From an uncultured Solirubrobacterales bacterium (GTDB lineage: Bacteria; Actinomycetota; Thermoleophilia; Solirubrobacterales; Solirubrobacteraceae): DNA of 9,581 bases. The translations under genes were made by a program, and so were the position numbers. The stretch is from the NCBI GenBank assembly GCA_903959665.1, contig CAJBXY010000140.1, positions 1-9,581 of the forward strand. The letters are read 5' to 3'. Position 1 is the stretch's first letter; each line of letters begins with the position of its first letter. Under the pieces are notes generated by a model. The model was given only the letters and a program-made list of their open reading frames with translations. It was not told where the DNA came from and made no database searches. Below, one piece after another: positions 1-4,535 of the stretch.

Positions 1-35
1 AGCAGCCCCAGCCCGATCAGCCGCATCACGCGCAT
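1..35 (-). CDS. N-terminal fragment of an unidentified membrane or secreted protein (partial)
   Basis: I do not recognise this gene; only about 12 codons are inside the window. Read on the minus strand from an ATG at 35, the peptide is MRVMRLIGLGLL, a basic then hydrophobic start typical of a signal peptide or first membrane helix. Nearly all codons end in G or C, matching the real genes of this window. No good Shine-Dalgarno lies directly before this ATG. A competing start in another frame, ATG at 120, has a well-placed GAGGAG 5 nt upstream and stays open to the window edge, but its peptide is Arg/Ala-rich with poor third-position GC. I favour the ATG at 35 on codon bias. The missing sequence to the left would settle it. 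Confidence 0.35.
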   Translation of the reverse strand, partial: MRVMRLIGLGL

Positions 36-123
36 CTTGACGACGTAATTGCCCCCAGCTGGCCGAAACGGCGCTGCCCCGAGTAGCTCTTGCCCGCGGA
101 GAGGGAATCATGTTCCTCATTTC

Positions 124-164
124 AGCTCCTCACTTGAGCTTCTAGTTCGATGCGGCAAGCCGCA
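124..164 (-). promoter_or_regulatory. Structured leader with two short stem-loops before the leftmost gene
   Basis: On the minus strand, TGCGGC-AA-GCCGCA (151-164) is a perfect palindrome around two bases. A second hairpin, AGCTC-N7-GAGCT (124-140), has an arm that overlaps the GAGGAG ribosome-binding sequence at 126-131, which precedes an ATG at 120. The hairpins are visible in the sequence. That they control translation of the leftmost gene, for example by hiding the ribosome-binding site, is inference. They could equally belong to the tail of the upstream transcript. Confidence 0.3.
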
Positions 165-191
165 CCGTTGCGCCTACCTAATCAATACCAC

Positions 192-210
192 GTTGCGGGC
201 CAACCGCAAC
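192..210 (-). terminator. Candidate terminator hairpin after the 257-940 regulator
   Basis: GTTGCGG-N5-CCGCAAC forms a perfect 7-bp stem with a 5-nt loop, 46 nt beyond the stop codon of the minus-strand regulator. On the minus strand it is followed by GTGGTATTGATT, which is only mildly T-rich, so this is not a textbook intrinsic terminator. GC-rich Actinomycetota often use hairpins without a U-tract. Its place between two same-strand genes supports a terminator role. Confidence 0.45.
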
Positions 211-256
211 CTTGTGTGCGCTGACTCACTCCTGCGCCGAGCGCTACGTGCCGCCG

Positions 257-940
257 TTATCCCAGGTCGGCGTAGTAGCCGACTGGCGAAGTGAAGAGGT
301 CGTGGGCGACCGCCCAGGCGACTAGCTCGGAGCGTGAGCTAATCCCTAACTCCTCATAGATCTCGAGCCGGTGACCCTCGATCGTTCGTGCCGACATGTT
401 CAGCTGCTCGCCGATCTCGCCGCTGGTGTAGCCATGGGCCACTCCGCAGAGAATCTCAAGGTCTTGATCAGGCAGGGCCGATCGATCCTTCTCGGCCGCG
501 CGATCGATGATCTTCTTGACAACGTCGCCGGAGACTTCGCCGTGGCCTTCGGCGACAAGCTTGATTGCGCGCAGGAAAGCCTCGCCGCTGCTGCCGAGCG
601 CGATCGACCCATCCGCGCCGGCGGCCACGCCTTCTGCAATTGCGGCGACGTCGTCCCCCGTGAGGCTCATCAGCAGCGTCTTGCTTTGCGGTGAGCTGCC
701 TCTTACCGCTCTCACAATTGCCACCTGGGTGTGGAGGTCGGCGCCAAAGCTGGGGTTCGGCCCGATCACGACAACATCAGGACGGTGGCCCAACGCTTTG
801 CCGCCTGCCTCTTCAGCGTCGATCGCTTCGGCGACTACTTCTAGGCCAGGTTCGCTTTCGATCAAGAGCTTCGTTCCTGCGCGCGCTACGCCCATCCCAC
901 AAACGACCATCACGCTGATCGGTCGGTCGCGCTCAGCCAC
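257..940 (-). CDS. LuxR/NarL-type transcriptional regulator with degenerate receiver domain (regulator 1)
   Basis: A 227-residue protein of typical NarL-family length. Residues 8-135 align with a receiver domain: ISVMVV strand, PDVVVIG strand, a GADG turn at 108-111, then AFLRAIKLVAEG. The residues needed for phosphorylation are gone. The usual acidic pair is C14/G15, the phospho-acceptor Asp is G60 and the conserved Lys is L115; only the Ser/Thr switch survives, as S92. A LuxR helix-turn-helix fills about 155-216, with recognition helix MSARTIEGHRLEI. The domain order fits a DNA-binding cytoplasmic regulator that probably does not respond to a kinase. The start is GTG at 940; a stop lies 11 codons upstream and the receiver fold begins at residue 8. 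The ribosome-binding site is weak. It is divergent from regulator 2 across 187 bp. Family assignment is firm; targets and signal are unknown. Confidence 0.9.
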   Translation of the reverse strand: MAERDRPISVMVVCGMGVARAGTKLLIESEPGLEVVAEAIDAEEAGGKALGHRPDVVVIGPNPSFGADLHTQVAIVRAVRGSSPQSKTLLMSLTGDDVAAIAEGVAAGADGSIALGSSGEAFLRAIKLVAEGHGEVSGDVVKKIIDRAAEKDRSALPDQDLEILCGVAHGYTSGEIGEQLNMSARTIEGHRLEIYEELGISSRSELVAWAVAHDLFTSPVGYYADLG

Positions 941-970
941 CTCAGCTAGTTGATCTTTCGCGATAGGGGA

Positions 971-1001
971 AGCCTAACCGCTCCGGCAAGATCGGTGTTA
1001 A
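971..1001 (-). promoter_or_regulatory. Candidate promoter of regulator 1
   Basis: Reading the minus strand, TTAACA (996-1001, 5 of 6 to TTGACA) and TAGGCT (971-976, TANNNT type) are separated by 19 bp. Initiation about 7 nt after the -10 would fall near 964 and leave a 24-nt leader. The spacing is longer than ideal, so this is a suggestion only. Confidence 0.25.
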
Positions 1002-1064
1002 GCCGCAATGGTCTATCCCCGCTGGTTTTCGCAGATGTGAGCTACTTCGACCGTACTTTCTACC

Positions 1065-1093
1065 CTGCCAAACTGCGAAAAATGGCGTAGCGT
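1065..1093 (+). promoter_or_regulatory. Candidate promoter of regulator 2
   Basis: CTGCCA (1065-1070, 4 of 6 to TTGACA) and TAGCGT (1088-1093) are 17 bp apart. This predicts a start near 1100 and a 28-nt leader that contains the ribosome-binding site at 1113-1119. The segment around the -10, from GCGAAAA at 1075 to CTAG at 1097, is repeated almost exactly in front of cydA (3088-3108). That repetition supports a real promoter. Confidence 0.4.
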
Positions 1094-1127
1094 CTAGCTC
1101 CTAATCTGCATCAGGGGAGCCGCAACG

Positions 1128-1799
1128 ATGAAACCGATCACAGTCCTACTGGTACACGAACAGGCGATACTTCGAGCCGCACTCACGGCACTGCTGGTCG
1201 AGCACGCTGACATTGCTGTCGTCGCCGCGCCCGCACCCGGCGACGACACTATAAGCGCCTGCCGCGGTCATCAACCTGACGTCATTCTCTTGGCAACCGC
1301 ACTACCGATTGGCGTTGACGCGATCAAGCTGCGCATCGAACAGATTCGCGACGCCTCTCCAGACTCGGCGATCCTGATCCTGACGGCATCGCCGTCCGCA
1401 ACCGTGGCTCGGGCAGCGCTAAGCGCTGGCGCGGTCGGTTACCTGTTGGAGTCTGAGCTGCCGGCCGAATTGCCCGTTGCGATCCGCCGCGTCGCCGCAG
1501 GCCACCTCTGGGTCAGCGCGGCGGTGACGATGGGCATCGCCACGCTCAACCGCGATGTGAGAGAAGACCAACTGACCAGCCGCCAAGAAGTGATCATTCG
1601 CTCGATCGCATGGGGGCACACCAGCAAGGAGATCGCGGTTGAGATGAGCCTCTCGCGCCGCACAATCGAGGCGAGCCGAGCCGACATCCTTACCAAGCTT
1701 GATCTCACCTCGCGAGCCGGAATAGTTAAGTTCGCTGTAGACAGCGGGCTCTTCGATCAGGCCGACGGAATGCGCGTTCCGCCGCCCGCGCTAGCTTGA
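1128..1799 (+). CDS. LuxR/NarL-type transcriptional regulator with degenerate receiver domain (regulator 2)
   Basis: A 223-residue protein. Receiver-like residues 4-127 run from ITVLLVHE through PDVILLA and GAVGYLLE to AIRRVAAG. The acidic pair is H10/E11, the phospho-acceptor position is A56 and the conserved Lys is E108; only the switch residue T86 is typical. Phosphotransfer by the usual chemistry is therefore unlikely. A LuxR helix-turn-helix occupies about 148-207 (LTSRQEVIIRSIAWGHTSKE, then SLSRRTIEASRADI). The family usually has His where this protein has Ser183, inside the recognition helix. The ATG start follows AGGGGAG (1113-1119) at 8 nt. The C-terminal end AVDSGLFD closely matches AIDSGIFD of regulator 3, which suggests duplication. 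It converges on ssrA with only a 10-bp gap. Signal and targets are unknown. Confidence 0.9.
   Translation: MKPITVLLVHEQAILRAALTALLVEHADIAVVAAPAPGDDTISACRGHQPDVILLATALPIGVDAIKLRIEQIRDASPDSAILILTASPSATVARAALSAGAVGYLLESELPAELPVAIRRVAAGHLWVSAAVTMGIATLNRDVREDQLTSRQEVIIRSIAWGHTSKEIAVEMSLSRRTIEASRADILTKLDLTSRAGIVKFAVDSGLFDQADGMRVPPPALA
1763..1784 (-). terminator. Candidate ssrA terminator hairpin inside the end of regulator 2
   Basis: On the minus strand CGGCGGAA-CGCGCA-TTCCGTCG folds into an 8-bp stem with one G-U pair and a 6-nt loop, beginning 25 nt after the tmRNA 3' end. On the plus strand the G-U becomes an A-C mismatch, so the hairpin is better formed in the ssrA direction. No U-tract follows. 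It lies within the last codons of regulator 2, so ssrA transcription would enter that gene as antisense. Confidence 0.4.
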
Positions 1800-1809
1800 G
1801 CGAAGGTGA

Positions 1810-2171
1810 TGGAGACGGTGGGAATCGAACCCACGTCCGCGGTCGCGTAAGAGGTGATGTCTACGAGCGTATCCGGCGCTCTAATCTCACTTCGCGCTCG
1901 CCTCGCCGGCGGGGTTGCGTGAAGCCAGTCCTCTAAAAATTTCCCCAGTTTGGCGAGAACGATCCTCCCTAGGTAAGCCGGCGTTTGATCCGGAAATCCC
2001 GACGGCCGGCAGGCCGGGCTCCGAACCTCACAGCGCTAGCGGTGTGCTAGGCGGCGAGGGCGTACTCGTGAGAGTCCGCACATATGGTTTTCCCGGTGAT
2101 TTACGAGGCCTCCGGGAACCTCGGCTCGCAACCACCCCCACGATCCGACCACGTCGAAGCCTGTCGTCCCC
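1810..2171 (-). ncRNA. ssrA: Transfer-messenger RNA (tmRNA, SsrA)
   Basis: tmRNA rescues stalled ribosomes with SmpB: it enters like alanyl-tRNA, then encodes a degradation tag. Both ends are visible on the minus strand. The 5' end GGGGACG (2165-2171) pairs along all 7 positions with CGTCTCC (1811-1817), including one G-U. Next to the 5' stem is the family motif GGCTTCGACGTGG. Near the 3' end is a T-arm GTGGG-TTCGATT-CCCAC (1818-1834). A tag frame ending YALAA-stop lies in the middle. The length of 362 nt is normal for one-piece tmRNA. The discriminator is A (1810), but the next bases are TCA, not CCA, so CCA is presumably added after processing. It lies between regulators 2 and 3 and is divergent from regulator 3. 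Plus-strand reading frames across it are spurious. Confidence 0.95.
2047..2079 (-). other. tmRNA proteolysis-tag reading frame (ADSHEYALAA)
   Basis: From resume codon GCG (2077-2079), the codons read A-D-S-H-E-Y-A-L-A-A and end in TAG (2047-2049). The ALAA end is the determinant recognised by ClpXP-type proteases. The ADSH beginning matches the mycobacterial tag ADSHQRDYALAA, but this tag is two residues shorter. The resume codon is assigned by that comparison. Confidence 0.9.
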
Positions 2172-2195
2172 TAGGGATGTACTAACTGACTCGAG

Positions 2196-2201
2196 ATTCT
2201 A
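2196..2201 (-). promoter_or_regulatory. Candidate -10 box of ssrA
   Basis: TAGAAT on the minus strand lies 24 nt before the mature 5' end of tmRNA and matches TATAAT at 5 of 6 positions. Initiation near 2189 would give a short 5' extension for RNase P to remove. No convincing -35 stands at 16-19 bp; TTGTCG (2226-2231) is 24 bp away, which is too far. Confidence 0.4.
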
Positions 2202-2343
2202 GCGCCGCGCCCTCGAGCGCGCCCGCGACAACGTGAGGGATGGCCCACACGACTTGGCGCGCGAACCGTCGGATCGCCGAAGCGTTTGCTGGATCCCAAT
2301 CGATAGCAGTAGAAAGTACGCAAACTATGCCGTTTCCGGCTCG

Positions 2344-2349
2344 TAGTGT
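2344..2349 (+). promoter_or_regulatory. Candidate -10 box of regulator 3, leaderless arrangement
   Basis: TAGTGT is followed by six bases and then the GTG start at 2356. With initiation 7 nt past the hexamer, the transcript would begin at the G of GTG. This leaderless layout is common in Actinomycetota. It resembles the TAGCGT boxes before regulator 2 and cydA. No clear -35 is seen. Confidence 0.35.
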
Positions 2350-2355
2350 GCGGGG

Positions 2356-3048
2356 GTGCCGTCGCCTGACGATAACGACTTTCCCAGCGATGTCGAGACC
2401 ATTCGGTTGATGCTCGCCGACGGCCCCGAGCTGACGCGAAGCGCGCTAGCTGCGTTACTCGGAGCCAATCAGCGGATTGAGATCGTCGCCGCTAGTTCAG
2501 GCCGCGACGACGCGCTCCGCGCAGCCGCCGGTCACAAGCCTGACGCGATCCTCTACCACCCAGACTCGGCCGACAAGCCGCAGGCGACAGCCGAGGCCAT
2601 CTCTGCTCTGACTGAAGCCAGCGGTGGAGCGAGGCTGATCGTCCTCGCCGATACAGTCGACAGCGAAAGAGCGCGCGCCGCGCTGCGAGAGGGGGTGGCC
2701 GGCTACATACTTCAGAGCGATGACCCAGATGAATTAATCCGCGCGATCATCAAAGCTACGGTCACAAGCCCTCGGATTAGCCCTGCTGTGACGTTGGCAA
2801 TTGCCGTTAGCGATCGTGATGACGGGCCCTCTTGGCTCTCGCAGCGCGAGCAACAGATTGTCCGGCTGATTGCTTTTGGGCACACGAACGCAGAGGTCGC
2901 GAGCGAACTGCACCTTTCGGTCAGGACGGTCGAATCTCACCGCTCTCGAATCTTGAGCAAACTCGATCTGAAGACGCGCGCCGAACTGGTGCTCTACGCG
3001 ATCGATAGCGGGATCTTCGACCCGTCGCAGCCCCCGAAAACTGACTAG
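2356..3048 (+). CDS. LuxR/NarL-type transcriptional regulator with degenerate receiver domain (regulator 3)
   Basis: A 230-residue protein with a 14-residue hydrophilic N-terminal extension, a receiver-like region (about 15-137) and a LuxR helix-turn-helix (about 159-220: LSQREQQIVRLIAFGHTNAE, then HLSVRTVESHRSRI). D22 of the acidic pair remains, but its partner is G23. The phospho-acceptor position is H68, the Thr switch is A98 and the conserved Lys is Q120. It is therefore probably not activated by ordinary Asp phosphorylation. The DNA-binding half is the most canonical of the three. The start is GTG: an in-frame stop lies at 2344-2346, the receiver begins soon after, and the spacing to a -10 box suggests a leaderless mRNA. 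ATG at 2410 would cut into the first strand. It is co-directional with cydA 65 bp downstream, so it is the nearest candidate regulator of cyd. Signal and targets are unknown. Confidence 0.9.
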   Translation: MPSPDDNDFPSDVETIRLMLADGPELTRSALAALLGANQRIEIVAASSGRDDALRAAAGHKPDAILYHPDSADKPQATAEAISALTEASGGARLIVLADTVDSERARAALREGVAGYILQSDDPDELIRAIIKATVTSPRISPAVTLAIAVSDRDDGPSWLSQREQQIVRLIAFGHTNAEVASELHLSVRTVESHRSRILSKLDLKTRAELVLYAIDSGIFDPSQPPKTD

Positions 3049-3056
3049 TTTCAGTT
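3039..3056. repeat. Inverted repeat AACTGA-N6-TCAGTT at the end of regulator 3
   Basis: Perfect 6-bp arms flank 6 bp and span the stop codon of regulator 3. It could be a weak transcript-end hairpin or an operator upstream of cydA. A second repeat of the same arm and spacer size lies 25 bp further on, centre to centre. Confidence 0.35.
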
Positions 3057-3061
3057 ACTTA

Positions 3062-3081
3062 CGTGACTGACGACACAGTCA
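3062..3081. promoter_or_regulatory. Candidate operator upstream of cydA (CRP/FNR-like dyad and inverted repeat)
   Basis: CGTGA-CTGACG-ACACA (3062-3077) matches the CRP/FNR-family pattern TGTGA-N6-TCACA at 8 of 10 positions. An overlapping perfect repeat, TGACTG-N6-CAGTCA, occupies 3064-3081. CRP control of cydAB is known in mycobacteria. Which symmetry a protein would read here cannot be decided from sequence. Confidence 0.35.
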
Positions 3082-3087
3082 GGCGCC

Positions 3088-3108
3088 GCGAAAAGGAGTA
3101 GCGTTTAG
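3088..3108 (+). promoter_or_regulatory. Candidate cydA promoter segment, shared with regulator 2
   Basis: GCGAAAA-GGAG-TAGCGT-TTAG here mirrors GCGAAAAATGGCG-TAGCGT-CTAG at 1075-1097, with a 2-bp length difference and two substitutions. TAGCGT (3099-3104) as -10 predicts initiation near 3111, only 3 nt before the cydA ATG. The AGGAG at 3094-3098 is 15 nt from that ATG, too far for an ideal ribosome-binding site and outside the predicted transcript. A longer transcript from an upstream promoter remains possible. Confidence 0.4.
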
Positions 3109-3113
3109 GTGCC

Positions 3114-4523
3114 ATGACTGCACTTGAACTAGCACGTACCCAATTCGCGACGACGACGATTTTTCACTTCATCTTCGTCCCGCTTTCAATCGGCCTCGCC
3201 TTTTACGTCGCCGTCTGCCAAACGCTCCACTACCGAACCGGCAAGGAGATCTACGCGCGCCAAGTTCGTTTCTGGGGCAAGCTGATGCTGCTGTCGTTCG
3301 CCGTCGGCGTCGTCACCGGAATCATCCAAGAGTTCCAGTTCGGGATGAACTGGTCCGAGTACTCGCGGTTCGTGGGCGACATCTTCGGGGCTCCCCTGGC
3401 AATGGAAGCGCTGATCGCCTTCTTCCTCGAGTCAACCTTCCTTGGCTTCTGGATCTTCGCCAAGGGGCGCGTTTCGCCAAAGATCCATTTGGTTTCGATC
3501 TGGCTGGTGTCGGTTGGCTCCGCGCTCTCCGCCTTCTTCATCATCGCCGCCAACTCTTGGATGCAGCATCCGGTTGGCTACAAAATGGTTGACGGCAAAC
3601 CGCAGCTCGACAGCATTCTCGCCGTCGTCACCAACAACACGGCGATCTGGGCCTACATCCACGTGCTCGCAGCGGCCGCCATTACGGTCTCTCTGGTAGT
3701 GATCGGCGTTGCCGGCTACCACCTGCGCCGCGGCCATCAGACGCAGAGCTTCACCAGCGCGATCAAGGTCGCGCTGCCGATCCTCGTCGTCGGCGTTGTG
3801 CTCTCGTTCGTTGCCGGCGACTCGCTGGCAAGGCTGCTTGTCACTCAGCAGCCGATGAAGATGTCGGCCGCGGAGGCGCTCTTTGAGACCGAAGCGCCAG
3901 CCGCGTTCTCGATCTTTGCGACCGGTGATTTCACGCGCGACCCCGGTCACACAAATCGAAACTTGAAGATTCCGCACGCCCTGTCGATGCTGGCAACGCT
4001 CTCTTGGAGCGGCAAGGTTGAGGGGATCAACCAGCTTGAAGCGAAGGACATCGCGCGCTACGGCCCCGGTGAATATGTCCCCTACGTGGCCGTGATCTAC
4101 TGGTCGTTCAGAGTGATGGTCTACCTCTTCGGAGCGATGGCGCTGTTTGCGCTGATCGGCCTAGTGCTCTGGAAACAGGGGAAGCTCGAAAGCAGCCGGC
4201 GCTTCCAGCTTGCTGCAATCTGGATGGGCGTGACCCCGTTTGCCGTCAACACCGCCGGCTGGGTGATGACCGAGGTCGGCCGCCAGCCATGGATTGTTCA
4301 AGGGCTGTTACAGACGCAGAACGCCGAGTCACCGCTCGTCAGCACCGCGCAGGTAGCGGCAACGTTGATCGGCTTCACGGCTCTCTTTGCGCTGCTCGGC
4401 GGCATCGCGCTCTGGCTCTTCCTTCGCTACGCCCGCGCCGGTGACGCTGTAACGGCGCCCGATGGCGGCCCGAACATTGGCAAGGGTGACGATGAAACCC
4501 CCGACCTGACGCTCGCCTACTAG
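3114..4523 (+). CDS. cydA: Cytochrome bd quinol oxidase subunit I (CydA), short Q-loop type
   Basis: Subunit I of the membrane terminal oxidase that reduces O2 to water with quinol, carrying hemes b558, b595 and d. Residues corresponding to the E. coli heme and quinol sites are present: H18 (E. coli H19), E98 and E106 (E99, E107), H183 (H186), M335 (M393) and E387 in GWVMTEVGRQPW (E445). In the Q-loop, K249 and E254 match K252 and E257. The 469 residues are shorter than E. coli CydA (522), with the missing part in the C-terminal Q-loop, as in mycobacterial and Geobacillus enzymes. Several hydrophobic helices are evident, for example 16-37, 54-73, 97-115, 125-147, 181-203 and 217-234. An in-frame stop at 3099-3101 makes ATG 3114 the only ATG/GTG/TTG start before conserved sequence. 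First gene of cydABDC. Confidence 0.97.
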   Translation: MTALELARTQFATTTIFHFIFVPLSIGLAFYVAVCQTLHYRTGKEIYARQVRFWGKLMLLSFAVGVVTGIIQEFQFGMNWSEYSRFVGDIFGAPLAMEALIAFFLESTFLGFWIFAKGRVSPKIHLVSIWLVSVGSALSAFFIIAANSWMQHPVGYKMVDGKPQLDSILAVVTNNTAIWAYIHVLAAAAITVSLVVIGVAGYHLRRGHQTQSFTSAIKVALPILVVGVVLSFVAGDSLARLLVTQQPMKMSAAEALFETEAPAAFSIFATGDFTRDPGHTNRNLKIPHALSMLATLSWSGKVEGINQLEAKDIARYGPGEYVPYVAVIYWSFRVMVYLFGAMALFALIGLVLWKQGKLESSRRFQLAAIWMGVTPFAVNTAGWVMTEVGRQPWIVQGLLQTQNAESPLVSTAQVAATLIGFTALFALLGGIALWLFLRYARAGDAVTAPDGGPNIGKGDDETPDLTLAY

Positions 4524-4527
4524 GAGG
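4522..4527 (+). promoter_or_regulatory. Strong ribosome-binding site of cydB overlapping the cydA stop
   Basis: A perfect AGGAGG begins inside the TAG stop of cydA (4521-4523) and stands 8 nt before the cydB ATG. This fixes the cydB start and implies a shared transcript with coupled translation. Confidence 0.9.
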
Positions 4528-4535
4528 ATTGAATA

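Noticed and set aside
49..294. Plus-strand open frame of 81 codons at the left edge
   Set aside because: It covers the hairpin-rich gap and the antisense end of regulator 1. Its composition is Arg/Ser-rich and looks non-coding.
1036..1051. Possible CRP-like site TGTGA-N6-TCGAC upstream of regulator 2
   Set aside because: Only the left half matches, and the centre would be at -56.5 from the predicted start, which is not a usual activator position.
1915..2202. Plus-strand open frame of 95 codons
   Set aside because: It lies antisense to the tmRNA gene, has no family resemblance and has no ribosome-binding site. The RNA gene explains the region.
2226..2231. TTGTCG as a -35 box for ssrA
   Set aside because: The spacer to TAGAAT is 24 bp, too long for a normal sigma-70 promoter.
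2231..2250. GTGAGG...GCCCAC dyad in the ssrA-regulator 3 gap
   Set aside because: The arms match imperfectly and the spacing does not fit a CRP site. It is likely chance in GC-rich DNA.
3432..3977. Minus-strand open frame of 181 codons inside cydA
   Set aside because: It is antisense to conserved CydA helices and the Q-loop. Its Arg/Asp-rich composition mirrors the opposite strand.
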